Notes: generated by a model from the letters alone, not told the origin. 64,000 bases of DNA from Streptomyces barringtoniae (GCF_020819595.1 NZ_JAJHNP010000005.1:310001-374000), one strand, 5' to 3'; shown: positions 7,467 through 17,294, counted from the stretch's first letter. Numbers and translations: made by a program.

Positions 7467-9547
7467 CCCTCACGATCCCGCTGCCCGCCCCGGTACCACC
7501 CACCGACGCAGTTCCCGTCCTCTCCGTGCGGGATCTGCGGATCTCCTTCCCCTCCGAGGCGGGAACCGTCGCGGCGGTGCGCGGCGTGAGCTTCGACCTG
7601 CTGCCCGGCCGGACCCTCTGCATCGTCGGCGAATCCGGCTCGGGCAAGTCGGCCACCGCGATGGGCATCATGGGTCTGCTGCCGCCCACCGCCGACCTGC
7701 GCGGCAAGGTGCTGCTCGGCGGACAGGACCTCATCGGCCTCGACGACCGGGCGCTGTCGAAGATCCGCGGCAACTCCATCGGCATGGTCTTCCAGGACCC
7801 CTTGTCCGCCCTCACACCGATCTTCTCGGTGGGCAGGCTGCTCTCCGACGCCCTGCGGGTCCATCAGGACCTGACGAAGCGGGCGGCCTGGGAGCAAGCC
7901 GTGCAACTGCTCGATCTCGTAGGCATCCCCGACCCGCGCGGCCGGGCCGCCGCCTTCCCGCACGAGTTCTCCGGCGGCATGCGCCAGCGCGTGGTCATCG
8001 CCATGGCCATCGCCAACAGGCCGTCCGTGCTCGTGGCCGACGAACCCACCACCGCACTCGACGTCACCGTGCAGGCCCAGATCCTCGACGTGCTGCGGCT
8101 GGCGCAGCAGGAGACCGGCGCCGGTCTCGTCCTGATCACACACGATCTCGGAGTCGTCGCGGGCCACGCTGACGATGTCGCCGTCATGTACGCGGGCCGG
8201 TTCGTGGAACACGCGGGCGTCGAGGAACTCTTCCGTCGGCCGACGATGCCCTACACCGCGCGGCTGCTGGCCGCCGTGCCGACCGTGGACAGTGGAGCCC
8301 GCCGTCCCCTGGTCCCGATCGGTGGGGAGCCACCCGCCCTGGCGGGCCTCCCGGACGGCTGCCCCTTCGCACCCCGCTGTGCCGTCGCCCTCGACGCGTG
8401 TCGCTCCGACGAACCGGAGCTGCGCCATGTCACCGGGCACGGACACGTGGCCTGCCTGCGCGCCGCCGAGATCGCGGACGGATCCCTGGACCCGACGGGG
8501 GATGCCGCGTGCGTCGGCCGACCAACGCCCTCGCGTCGTGCCGAGGCCGGCGAGGTGGTGCTCCGTGTCGAGGACCTCGTCAAGACCTTTCCGGTCACCA
8601 AAGGTGCCCTCCTCAAGCGCCGGATCGGCACGCTGCACGCCGTCAACCGGGTCGGCTTCGAACTGCGCGCCGGCGAGACGCTCGGCCTGGTGGGTGAGTC
8701 CGGCAGCGGCAAGACCACGACGCTGCTGGAGATCCTCCGGCTCAGACGGCCCGAAGGCGGCCGGATCGAGATCTCCGGCACCGACGTCGCCACGGTCGCA
8801 TCCGGTGCGCGCGCACGCGAGCTGCGGCAGGACGTACAGATCGTCATGCAGGACCCCCTGGGGGCCCTGGACCCCCGCATGCCCGTCTTCCACCTGCTGG
8901 CCGAGCCCCTGCGGGCGATCGGGCGTGATCGCGAGTCGATCCGCGCACGCGTCCACGAACTGCTCACCCTGGTCGGCCTGGACGACTCGGTCGCCGACCG
9001 CTTCCCGGCCGCACTGTCCGGAGGCCAACGCCAACGGATCGGTATCGCCCGTGCCCTGGCGACCGAGCCGAAGCTGCTCGCGCTCGACGAACCGCTCTCC
9101 GCCCTGGACGTCTCCGTGCAGGCCGGGGTGATCAACCTGTTGGCGCGGCTCAAGCGGGAACTCGGACTCGCCTACCTCGTGGTCGCCCACGATCTGGCCG
9201 TGATCCGGTACATCTCCGATCGCATCGCGGTGATGTACCTGGGGCACATCGTCGAGACCGGGGACACCGAGGCGATCTTCTCCGATCCGAAGCATCCCTA
9301 CACCCGTGCGCTGCTGTCGGCGATCCCGATACCCGACCCCGAGCGGGAACGCACCCGCGAACGCGTCGTGCTGGAGGGTGAGCAGCCGAACGCCGCGCGC
9401 ATGCCCGCGGGGTGTGTCTTCGTCGACCGCTGCCCGCTGTACCGCCTTGCCGACGAGGAGCTGCGGCACCGCTGTCGCACGGAGCCCCCCGTGCCGACTT
9501 CTGTGGCCGGGCACCCCGGCCATCGGTACGCCTGCCACGGCGTCTGA
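7463..9547 (+). CDS. fused double ATPase of peptide-type ABC transporter (DppD-DppF)
   Basis: 694-residue protein carrying two complete ABC ATPase domains in one chain. Walker A motifs are GESGSGKS near residue 56 and GESGSGKT near residue 411; each half has its signature (SGGMRQR and SGGQRQR) and Walker B (VLVADEPTTALD and LLALDEPLSALD). Each half also ends with the Cys-containing oligopeptide-transporter C-terminal domain (CPFAPRC; GCVFVDRC). In Escherichia coli these are separate DppD and DppF subunits; fusion is common in actinobacteria. The start overlaps the preceding permease stop as ATGA. It should energise the importer formed by the two permeases and the lipoprotein encoded next. Confidence 0.94.
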   Translation: MTLTIPLPAPVPPTDAVPVLSVRDLRISFPSEAGTVAAVRGVSFDLLPGRTLCIVGESGSGKSATAMGIMGLLPPTADLRGKVLLGGQDLIGLDDRALSKIRGNSIGMVFQDPLSALTPIFSVGRLLSDALRVHQDLTKRAAWEQAVQLLDLVGIPDPRGRAAAFPHEFSGGMRQRVVIAMAIANRPSVLVADEPTTALDVTVQAQILDVLRLAQQETGAGLVLITHDLGVVAGHADDVAVMYAGRFVEHAGVEELFRRPTMPYTARLLAAVPTVDSGARRPLVPIGGEPPALAGLPDGCPFAPRCAVALDACRSDEPELRHVTGHGHVACLRAAEIADGSLDPTGDAACVGRPTPSRRAEAGEVVLRVEDLVKTFPVTKGALLKRRIGTLHAVNRVGFELRAGETLGLVGESGSGKTTTLLEILRLRRPEGGRIEISGTDVATVASGARARELRQDVQIVMQDPLGALDPRMPVFHLLAEPLRAIGRDRESIRARVHELLTLVGLDDSVADRFPAALSGGQRQRIGIARALATEPKLLALDEPLSALDVSVQAGVINLLARLKRELGLAYLVVAHDLAVIRYISDRIAVMYLGHIVETGDTEAIFSDPKHPYTRALLSAIPIPDPERERTRERVVLEGEQPNAARMPAGCVFVDRCPLYRLADEELRHRCRTEPPVPTSVAGHPGHRYACHGV

Positions 9548-9599
9548 ACACCGGCCCTGGCGACGTTGTCCCTCACCGAGTTCTAAGGAACCTTCCATC

Positions 9600-11282
9600 A
9601 TGCGCACGAGACTGGCCCTGCCCGTCGTTCTGATCGCCGCCATCTCCGTCACCGCCACCGCGTGCCAGTCCTCATCAGGGAAGGACTCCGCGCAGTCGGA
9701 CGCGAAGAACACCCCCTCGGCCGCATCGTCCGTCGCCGACTACAACCCCACGCCGTACGACCGGATCAAGGAGGGAGGCACGTACACCACGGTCGGGACC
9801 TTCGACGACCAGGGCAACCCGTTCAACGTCAATGCCACGCTGATGGCGTCCCGTATCTGGGCCTGGTACAACGCGGACGCGATCACCTACTCGCCGACCG
9901 GTGAAGTGCAGTACAACCCGGACTACTTCAGCGATGTGAAGGTCTCTGTGGAAGGCGGGAACCAGAAGGTCACGCTGACCATCAACCCCAAGGCCGTCTT
10001 CAACGACGGCACACCCATCGACTGGACCGCGATCAAGGCCACGTGGAAGGCCGACAACGGTTCCGACAAGGCCTACGCCGCCTCCTCCACGGACGGCTAC
10101 GACCAGATCACCTCGGTCGAGAAGGGCAGGAGCGCCAAGCAGGCCGTGATCACCTTCAGGGGAGTGAACCCTTCCTGGTCGAGCCTGTTCACCACCTTCC
10201 TGCACCCCAAGGCCGCGACGGTGCAGAACTTCAACAACGCCTACGTCAAGAAGGCCCACCCGGAGTGGGGCGCGGGGCCGTACACCGTCGGCAAGTGGGA
10301 CACCCACTCGGGCGACATCACGTTCGTCCGTAACCCGAAGTGGTGGGGCAGGAAGGGCAAGCTCGACAAACGCGTCTACGTCAACCTGGAATCAACCGCG
10401 GCGATCAACGCCTTCAAGAACGGGCAACTCGACTACGTCTCCGCGGTCGACGCCGAGAGCCTCAAGCAGATCAAGGGGCTCCAAGGCACGGAGATCCGCA
10501 GTGGCGGAAGCCCCTTCGAGTACTCGCTCTACTTCAATACCAGGTCCTCCGCCCTCGCCGACAAGACCGTACGCAAGGCCATCGAGGAGAGCATCGACCG
10601 CACGCAGATCGCGAAGATCCGGTTCCAGGGCCTGGACTACAAGGAGCCGCTGCCCGGTTCCGCCATCCTCTACAGCTTCCAGAAGGGTTACCAGGACAAC
10701 CTCTCGGCCGTGCTGAAGTACGCGCCGGACGACGCCAGGAAGGCACTCGACGCGGCGGGCTGGAAGCCCGGGGGCGACGGCGTACGGGTCAGGAACGGCA
10801 AGAAGCTCGAAGTCGGCTACACCCTCCTCGGCGACGACCCGCTGGACAAGGCGACGGCCGGCGCCTTCGCGGCGATGCTGAAACCGGTGGGCATCCGCCT
10901 CGACATCAGGAAGGCCGACGAGGCGGACTTCTCCAAGATCCTCAGCGACCGCAAGTTCGATCTGTTCCTGTCGGGCAACCGCTCGATGGACCCGTTCGGC
11001 GCCCGCTACCTGTGCGACTTCTACTGCTCCGACCGCGACTCCAACATCACCGGTGCGGGTTCGCCCGCGCTGGATACGGAGATCCGTGCCACCGGCAAGA
11101 TCGCCGACCTCGGCAAGCAGGCCGCGGCGGCCGACCAGGTCGAGCGGAAGGCGCTCCAGGAGTACGCCTTCCTCCCCCTGTTCAGCGGCCCCTCGACCTA
11201 CGGCGTGAAGAAGGGCCTCGCCAACGTCGGCGCGACCATCTTCTACAACCCGCTCCCGGAGACGGTGGGCTGGGAGAAGTAG
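9600..11282 (+). CDS. peptide-type ABC transporter substrate-binding lipoprotein (SBP family 5)
   Basis: 560-residue extracellular solute-binding protein. The N-terminus MRTRLALPVVLIAAIS leads to the lipidation cysteine in VTATACQSS, although the residue at -3 is Ala rather than the usual Leu. The SBP_bac_5 fold is recognisable by the opening KEGGTYTTVGTFDDQG, the loop AVFNDGTPIDW, the internal GAGPYTVGKWD and KTVRKAIEESIDR. The start ATG at 9600 follows AAGGAA. It closes the operon 52 bases after the ATPase. The ligand is unknown: family members bind peptides, nickel complexes or other small molecules, and the sulfur context suggests an organosulfur compound, which is inference only. Confidence 0.9.
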   Translation: MRTRLALPVVLIAAISVTATACQSSSGKDSAQSDAKNTPSAASSVADYNPTPYDRIKEGGTYTTVGTFDDQGNPFNVNATLMASRIWAWYNADAITYSPTGEVQYNPDYFSDVKVSVEGGNQKVTLTINPKAVFNDGTPIDWTAIKATWKADNGSDKAYAASSTDGYDQITSVEKGRSAKQAVITFRGVNPSWSSLFTTFLHPKAATVQNFNNAYVKKAHPEWGAGPYTVGKWDTHSGDITFVRNPKWWGRKGKLDKRVYVNLESTAAINAFKNGQLDYVSAVDAESLKQIKGLQGTEIRSGGSPFEYSLYFNTRSSALADKTVRKAIEESIDRTQIAKIRFQGLDYKEPLPGSAILYSFQKGYQDNLSAVLKYAPDDARKALDAAGWKPGGDGVRVRNGKKLEVGYTLLGDDPLDKATAGAFAAMLKPVGIRLDIRKADEADFSKILSDRKFDLFLSGNRSMDPFGARYLCDFYCSDRDSNITGAGSPALDTEIRATGKIADLGKQAAAADQVERKALQEYAFLPLFSGPSTYGVKKGLANVGATIFYNPLPETVGWEK

Positions 11283-11730
11283 CCACGCCGCGGGACAGTG
11301 CCGTAGGACAGGCAGAAGGCCATGGGCAACCTGTGCCGTCGTGTCCGCTGCCGCCATGCGTGCGCCGACCTCCGGCACCCGCAAGACCAGCCCGCTGCAC
11401 CGTCCTCCGAGCGCGATCGCACACCTGCGCCCGAAGCATCCGCCGGAGACGCTCCTCCCGACGGAGCCGGGCGGGGGCACGGGCTGGCGACCGGCCCTCC
11501 TGCTGATGCCGGATCGTCACGGACGCGACGCGGGGACGGCGCGCGCGGGCCGCGGTCTGGTGCCCGGTGGCGGCGGTCGCCTGCGTGGCGGCGAGACCCA
11601 CCGCGGTCACGGCGAGGGCGGCGCCGCCCAGGGCGGCTGCGACGGACCTGCGGGTGGCACCCGCGGAAAGGTCCGACGGCTCGGGGGCGCCCTGCGGTTG
11701 CGCGGTGTTGTGGTGGGGGATGTCCGCCAC
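11182..11730 (-). pseudogene. possible remnant of a Tat-secreted protein
   Basis: On the minus strand a GTG at 11730, with GAGGG 8 bases upstream, opens a reading frame whose first 60 residues look like a real twin-arginine signal peptide: polar N-region, TRRSVAAALGGAALAVTAVG, then LAATQATA before a likely cleavage site. After about residue 75 the sequence becomes arginine-rich and unlike any fold, and the frame runs into the end of the binding-protein gene on the other strand. The simplest reading is a gene that lost its mature part by deletion or frameshift. I do not recognise the original family. The remainder of 11283-11858 holds no other convincing gene. Confidence 0.35.
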
Positions 11731-11858
11731 GGTGTCGGCCCTCGCAGGGTGAACGTTGGCCGCTCCGCTCCCGCCGAAGCCGCCCGGTGCGGCCTGTGTC
11801 GAGACACATGGCTGAAGGCGATGGTTTCGTTCCGGGGCGGTGCGGCCGGGAATCGGGG

Positions 11859-12530
11859 ATGAGCCGGAGTCGAACATGCGATGTGTGCGGTGCGGCGCTG
11901 ATCGTGAGGCCGCACGGGGGTCGGCCGGCTCGGTACTGCTCCAGCGCCTGCCGGCAGCGGGCGCGGCGGCGACGGGCGGCTGAGGGTGCCACGCCTGCGG
12001 TCCCGACGGCCGGTGGGAGCGTTCTGCCGCCGGCGCTCGACTCCTTCGTCGGCCGGCGGCACGAGCTGTCGGGCCTGCGCACCCTCCTGAGGAGCTCGCG
12101 CCTGCTCACGCTGACCGGTTCGGGCGGTGTGGGCAAGACCCGGCTGACGCCGGAGTTCGCCAGGGTGCTCACCGCAAGGGAGTCCACGGTGGCCGAACTC
12201 GTCGCCGAAGAGCTGACCGACCGGCAGATCGCCGACCGGCTCGGCCTTTCGGTCCACACGGTCGCCACGCATCTGGACAAGATCCGTAAAAAGCAGGGCC
12301 TGAGCTCCCGCACACAGATCGCGCCGTGGGCGCCGCACGGACCGAGGGTGGGCGCACAGCCGGGCGGTGAGCACCTGGCCGGGCGTACTTGGATTTCGAC
12401 GTCACGTCGCAGCGCGGGCCGGGGATCACCGCCGGCCCGCGCTGCGACGGTCGGTCGTCAGCCGCCGGTCGTCAGCCGAGCAGCTTGCTCGCCAGCGTCG
12501 CGGCGTTGTACGAGCCCCAGCCGGTGGTGA
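11859..12530 (+). pseudogene. internally deleted ATP-binding LuxR-type regulator
   Basis: The ATG at 11859 starts a protein with a Cys cluster (CDVCGAAL, then RYCSSACRQRARRRR), a linker, and the start of an NB-ARC/AAA-type ATPase (SFVGRRHELSGLRTLL, P-loop LTGSGGVGKTRLTPEFARVL). Right after the P-loop it jumps to a LuxR-type helix-turn-helix (ELVAEELTDRQIADRLGLSV, then HTVATHLDKIRKKQGL). Intact Streptomyces regulators of this build have several hundred residues of ATPase and repeat domain between these parts, so an in-frame deletion is likely. The present frame also runs through the terminator at 12406-12448 and overlaps the end of the sedolisin gene, which suggests its own stop is lost. It could still make a DNA-binding mini-protein. 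Confidence 0.7.
12406..12448 (-). terminator. strong hairpin terminator of the sedolisin gene
   Basis: A perfect 17-bp stem, GTCGCAGCGCGGGCCGG pairing with its complement, encloses a 9-base loop, 23 bases past the sedolisin stop. There is no T-run, as is usual in Streptomyces. It lies inside the overlong frame of the deleted LuxR regulator. Confidence 0.85.
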
Positions 12531-14103
12531 AGTCCCAGCCAGTGGCCGCGGAGTAGGCTCCGTTGCTGCCGCTGGTGATGTCGTGGAAGCCGGTGCCGCT
12601 CGCGGAGTAGAGGGCGGGGTTGGCGAAGCCGAGTCTGGCCTTGCCGGCCGCCGCGGCCTGCTGGTTGTACAGGGCGGCGAACGCCGCCCACTCGGGTGCG
12701 GCGGCACTGGTGCCGCCGACCGAGCTCCAGGAACCCTGCGAGTAGATGGAGACGCCGGGGCTGGGGTTGGCGTGGGCCGAGACGTCAGGCACCTGGCGGT
12801 AGCCGCCGCCGGCGTTCTTCTGTACCGCCGTCTGCCAGCTCGGGATCTTGAAGACGGAGGACTTGCCGCCACCGCCTCCGGACCAGGCCACCTCCCTGCT
12901 CCAGGTGTTGGACGAGGTGACGGTCAGCCTGGTGCCGCCGACGCCGGTGACGTACGGGTCGCTGGCCGGGTAGTCCACGGACGTGCCGCCGTCGCCCGCG
13001 TCGTCGGAACCGTCGTCTCCGGAGGCCGCGTAGAAGCCGAGGCCCTGGGCGGCGCCGGCCTTGAAGACGGCGTCGACCGCGTTGATGCCCGAGGTGGTGC
13101 GGGCGCTCTCGGCGGCGCCCCAGCTGATCGAGGTGGTCGGGATACCGCTGTCGACGATGGCCTGGTAGGTGTCGACCTCGCCGGCGTCGGAGTTGGGGCC
13201 CTCGAACACGGTGACGTTCGCCTTGGGGGCGATGGCGTGCAGGACCTCGATGTCCAGTTCGACCTCGACCTGGCCGTCGCCGAGCGCGCCGGAGCCGCCG
13301 TCCACCTTCTGCACGGTCGGGGTGGGCGAACCCAGCCCGTAGTAGTTGTCGTACGCGGTGATGTTGGACTGCTGGAAGCCGTCGAACTCGAGCAGCGCAA
13401 TCTTCTGGCCGCTGCCGGAGTACGTGCCGGAGACGTTGTAGCCGCCCTTGAGCTGGGCCGGGGTGTAGCCGCCGCCCGGGCCGTTGTGCGGGTTGACGGT
13501 ATGTGGCGTCGCCTGGTGGTGCAGCTGGACACGGTTGTTGAGGCCTGCCACGTCGCTGACGAGGGAGGCGATGGCGGTCGGCAGTGTGGGCGCGCTGTCG
13601 TTGGCGTAGAAGGAACGCCCCGTCGTGGTGTCCTTCCAGGTCGACAGCCTGGCGCCGAAGGCGTTCTCCAGCTGGGCGGCGGTACCACTGGCGTCGACCA
13701 GCAGGTTGCCCGAGTGGACGGTGCCGACGGTCAGGCCGTGGGCGCGCAGGTAGTCCTTGAGCTGTTTGATCTCGGCGTCGGTCCGGCCGAAGCGGGCGGC
13801 GAACTGCCGCTTCGTCAGGTAGTGGCCGTACGAACTCGAGCGCGGGTCACTGACCTTGGTGACAAAGGAGTCAAGTGCCCCGCCGCCTCTGGGAATCAGG
13901 CTGATCGCCACCGATATGCGCTTGCCGGCCGCGACCTTCCCGGTGCGGGTGGCGTTCTGCTTCAGACCCGGCAGGACGTCTCCGGCGATGGCGGCACGGT
14001 TCGCGTGGGGCTGCGCGCCGTTCGCGGCATAGGCTGCGGGGACGACCGCGGTGATCAGGGCCGGCGCGGCGACGAGACCGACCAGTTTCAGACGTGACTT
14101 CAC
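12472..14103 (-). CDS. secreted sedolisin (S53) serine-carboxyl protease
   Basis: 543-residue acid-active endopeptidase of MEROPS family S53, with a prodomain followed by a subtilisin-like fold. The GTG at 14103 is chosen because GGAGGA lies 5 bases upstream and a Sec signal peptide follows at once (LKLVGLVAAPALITAVVPAA, ending AYA). The prodomain spans roughly residues 40-215 (VTKVSDPRSSSYGHYLTKRQ). Catalytic Glu280 and Asp284 stand in GQVEVELDIEVLHAIAPKA and the nucleophile Ser466 in VGGTSAAAPEWAA; the C-terminal calcium-site region DFTTGWGSYN is present. It would cut secreted or environmental proteins outside the cell. A LAL regulator gene lies directly upstream in the same direction. Confidence 0.95.
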   Translation of the reverse strand: MKSRLKLVGLVAAPALITAVVPAAYAANGAQPHANRAAIAGDVLPGLKQNATRTGKVAAGKRISVAISLIPRGGGALDSFVTKVSDPRSSSYGHYLTKRQFAARFGRTDAEIKQLKDYLRAHGLTVGTVHSGNLLVDASGTAAQLENAFGARLSTWKDTTTGRSFYANDSAPTLPTAIASLVSDVAGLNNRVQLHHQATPHTVNPHNGPGGGYTPAQLKGGYNVSGTYSGSGQKIALLEFDGFQQSNITAYDNYYGLGSPTPTVQKVDGGSGALGDGQVEVELDIEVLHAIAPKANVTVFEGPNSDAGEVDTYQAIVDSGIPTTSISWGAAESARTTSGINAVDAVFKAGAAQGLGFYAASGDDGSDDAGDGGTSVDYPASDPYVTGVGGTRLTVTSSNTWSREVAWSGGGGGKSSVFKIPSWQTAVQKNAGGGYRQVPDVSAHANPSPGVSIYSQGSWSSVGGTSAAAPEWAAFAALYNQQAAAAGKARLGFANPALYSASGTGFHDITSGSNGAYSAATGWDFTTGWGSYNAATLASKLLG

Positions 14104-14219
14104 TGAAGTCCTCCGGGGAGTGGGGGAGTTGTTCCGGAAGCGGAACGACTTCACCGTAGAAACGCCGGCCCCACCCCCATAAGCGGGGGAACCCTTGCTT
14201 GATGTGTTAACAACCGATG

Positions 14220-17123
14220 TCACGTCAACGGCGTGTGCCGAGAGCACTGCGGGCCTGTGTACGGCTGGGCCGACTCACCGTCACGGCCGGCCAGGACATC
14301 CGTTTGGCCGCTGTTGCCGGAGTCGACGGCCGCCCCGGAGGCGAGGACTGCGACCGCCATCGCGTGGGCGAGCGCGGTGCGCGAGCGGACCCCGACCTTG
14401 CGGTAGACCCGCGACAGGGTCCCCTCCACCGTCTTGACGCTGATGAACAGCTTGGCTGCGACTTCCCGGTTGGTGGCCCCGCCCCCGACCAGCTCGGCGA
14501 TCCTGGCCTCGGAGGGGGTGAGTTCGGGTCCGCCCGCGCCCGCCTCACCGCCTCGGTCCGCGGCGTCCAGCCGTGACAGCTCCTCCCTGGCCCGCGCCGC
14601 CAGCGGAGCGGCGCCGATCCGGGTGGCGATCTGAAGTGCCTCGCCGAGAACCGCCCGGGCCGCGCTCCTGCGGCGCGAGCGGCGCTCGACCGCGCCGAGC
14701 GCGATCAGCGTGCGCACCAGCTCGACGGGCAGGGGCAGTCGACGTAGCCGGTCCACGGCGGCACGCAGCCCCGCCGCCCCCTCCTTGGCCCGGCCGATCC
14801 CCGCCTCGCGCAGTCCTTCCGCCCGTTCAAGAGCCGCCAGCACGCTGCCGGGCGTATCAGCGGTCACCCGGGCGTAAGCCTCTCGGACGACGGTCCCGGC
14901 CTCGTCCGTCTCGCCGAGGAGGACCAGGGCTTCGGCCAGGTCGCCGTACCAGTGCAGCAGGGGCGGGTCGGCGGCACACATGGCGTTGCCGAGTTCTCTT
15001 ACGCGCTGCAGCGCCTCGACCGCAGAGGCAGCCCCCTGCGGGTCCCCGGCGAGCAGTCCGGCCTGCCCGAGCACGGCCAGCGCGCGCAGCAGGAACAGCC
15101 GGTCGCCGTCGGCTTCCGAGGCGCGTACCGCCTGCTCGGCCAGCTGCCGGGCCTTCTCGGCGGTGCCGCCCGCGGTGGCCGCCAGCGCGGCCGCGTACAG
15201 CGCGGGAGCCGCCTGGGCCGTGGGGCCCGAGCAGCGCGCGGCGGTGTACAGTGCCTCGCGGCAGTCTCCGGCCCGCACCTGGATCCGGGTCAGCGACACC
15301 AGTGTCGCCATGACCTCCTCGACCCCCGCGAACTCCTCGATGAACCGCAGGAGTTCGGCGACCTGCTCTGTTGCCTCGGCCACCCTGTCGGCGTCCAGGG
15401 CGAGGATCGCCCGCATCCGGATCAGCCGCCAACTCTGCGGACCTCCGTCGGCGCCGCCGGCCAGGGCGAGTGCCTCCCCCAGCGCGGCATCCGCCGCGAC
15501 CGGTTCGCCGGCCAGGGACCGCACCCGGGCGTAAGTGGCGAGCGCGCCGATGCGGGTCTCCGTGTCGCCCGCCAGGGCCGCCTGCCGCTCAGCGCGCCGG
15601 GCGTGCCCGGCCGCCTCCTCCAACTCCCCGCACAACAGGCCGCGTACGGCCGCCCAGTTGTGCAGCCAGGCCTCGGCCTCTGGATCGCCGACGGCGTCCC
15701 GGAGGCCTTCCTGGATGAGCGCATGGGCACCCTCCAGCGCCTGCCCGGCGTTGCGCAGCAGGATCAGCCGGGCCCGCACCCGACGGCGTGCCGAACCTGA
15801 TGCGGCGAGGACCGTCTCTGCGGCTTCGGCCGCCTCGTCCAGTTGCCCGGCGTCGCACGCGTACTCCGCCGCGGCCAGCCGCCGGTCATCCCGGTCGGCG
15901 GGCCGGTCGCCGGGGGTACGACGGGCGGCGAGCCCGGCCAGTTCGCAGGCGGCGCCGAGCGCGCCGTCGCGGCGCGCGGACTCCGCCGCGGACATCAGGG
16001 TCCGGGCGGTGTCCTCATCCGGATGCGGGCATGCGTGGGCGAGGTGGCGGGCCTGTTCGACGGGCTCGTCGGTCGCGCGGGCCAGCAGCGTGTGCGCGTG
16101 CCGGCGGTCGTGCTCCGAGGCGTCGGCATAGACGGCGGCCCGGAGCAGCGGATGCCGGAAACGTATGGTTCCGTCGGCGTCGGTCGCCGTCACACCGAGT
16201 CGTTCGGCCTCCGCCAGGTCCGCGGCGGGATCGGCGAGGCCGGCTGCACGCAGCACGGTGAGGTCGGGACGGGCGGCGGCGCTCGTGACCAGGAGCGTGC
16301 GCCGCGCCGTCTCCGGCAGGGTGCGCGCCCGGTCCAGCAGCAGGGTGCGCAGTCTTCGGGGCACGGACAACACCGGGCCGAAGGTCCTGGGCGCCGTGCC
16401 GCGCAGGGCGACCGCTCGCCCCAACTCCAGTGCGTACAAAGGGTTTCCGCCGGCGGTGTCCTGGATCGCCCGCAGGACATCGGGTGGCAGCTCGGCGCCG
16501 GTGCCGGCGCGCACGAGGCGGGCCACCTCGTCGTCCGTCAGCGACGGCACCGGGAGTTCGGTGGTGCCCGGCGGGCAGCAGCGCAGTCGCTCGGGCTGTT
16601 CACCGTCCGCCACCCGCTCGGCGGCGACCACCCGTACGTCCAGGCCGTCGAGGCGGCGTACGGCGAAGGCCAGCACTTCCGCGGAGGACTCATCGAGCCA
16701 CTGCAGGCCGTCGAGGACCAGCAGGACGGGGCCGGCGGCGGCCAGCGTGCGCAGTACCTCGAGGAACGCGAGGCGCACAGCGAGACGGCCGCGGTCGTCC
16801 GTCGGTTCCGTGCCACGCAGCAGGGCTGCCCTCAGCGCCGCACGGGCTTCGGGCGCGAGGGTTTCCAGGCGGCTCTCCGGCACCTTTGCGAACAGGTCGA
16901 TGAGACCGACGAACGGGAGCCGGGCGTCCTCCTCCGCGGGCGAGCAGTGCAGCACCGTGCCGGCCGACGGGGCGTGCGCGGTCAGTGACGCCGTGAGCGC
17001 TGCCACGAGCATGGACTTGCCGATCCCCAGGGGGCCGTGGAAGAGCACTCCAGGACGGGTCGTCAGTTCGACCCGGGCGGCGTCGAACAACTCGTGGCGC
17101 CCGGTCAGTGACCGTGCTTCCAC
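14220..17123 (-). CDS. large ATP-binding LuxR-family (LAL) transcriptional regulator
   Basis: About 967 residues. An N-terminal AAA-type ATPase has Walker A GPLGIGKS near residue 35 and Walker B VLLVLDGLQWLD; a long TPR-like helical region follows, and the C-terminus carries a LuxR helix-turn-helix (LTPSEARIAELVGGGATNRE, then VAAKLFISVKTVEGTL). LAL proteins sense ligands such as sugars or other inducers and activate nearby operons. The GTG at 17123 gives MEARSLTGRHELFD, the usual domain start; a GTG at 17186 would add 21 residues and neither has a clear ribosome site. The sedolisin gene begins 116 bases downstream on the same strand, so it is the likeliest target or partner. Confidence 0.9.
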   Translation of the reverse strand: MEARSLTGRHELFDAARVELTTRPGVLFHGPLGIGKSMLVAALTASLTAHAPSAGTVLHCSPAEEDARLPFVGLIDLFAKVPESRLETLAPEARAALRAALLRGTEPTDDRGRLAVRLAFLEVLRTLAAAGPVLLVLDGLQWLDESSAEVLAFAVRRLDGLDVRVVAAERVADGEQPERLRCCPPGTTELPVPSLTDDEVARLVRAGTGAELPPDVLRAIQDTAGGNPLYALELGRAVALRGTAPRTFGPVLSVPRRLRTLLLDRARTLPETARRTLLVTSAAARPDLTVLRAAGLADPAADLAEAERLGVTATDADGTIRFRHPLLRAAVYADASEHDRRHAHTLLARATDEPVEQARHLAHACPHPDEDTARTLMSAAESARRDGALGAACELAGLAARRTPGDRPADRDDRRLAAAEYACDAGQLDEAAEAAETVLAASGSARRRVRARLILLRNAGQALEGAHALIQEGLRDAVGDPEAEAWLHNWAAVRGLLCGELEEAAGHARRAERQAALAGDTETRIGALATYARVRSLAGEPVAADAALGEALALAGGADGGPQSWRLIRMRAILALDADRVAEATEQVAELLRFIEEFAGVEEVMATLVSLTRIQVRAGDCREALYTAARCSGPTAQAAPALYAAALAATAGGTAEKARQLAEQAVRASEADGDRLFLLRALAVLGQAGLLAGDPQGAASAVEALQRVRELGNAMCAADPPLLHWYGDLAEALVLLGETDEAGTVVREAYARVTADTPGSVLAALERAEGLREAGIGRAKEGAAGLRAAVDRLRRLPLPVELVRTLIALGAVERRSRRRSAARAVLGEALQIATRIGAAPLAARAREELSRLDAADRGGEAGAGGPELTPSEARIAELVGGGATNREVAAKLFISVKTVEGTLSRVYRKVGVRSRTALAHAMAVAVLASGAAVDSGNSGQTDVLAGRDGESAQPYTGPQCSRHTPLT

Positions 17124-17294
17124 TGCAGCAGCCCATCCATGGCATCCGTGGCTTTCGTCCGCGATCCCTTCAGCGAGGGGGCACACCTGGCACCGGGGGC
17201 GGAACCATCGATACGGCGAGTGCAGCGGGCCCCGGGAGGCAGGATCATGTGTTCATGACAACTTGCGCGGCTTCGCCCTGTCAATAGCGGGCTG

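Noticed and set aside
7115..9712. Very long minus-strand open frame opposite the ATPase gene.
   Set aside because: It mirrors codon bias of the real plus-strand genes, has no recognisable domain and starts inside another gene's antisense.
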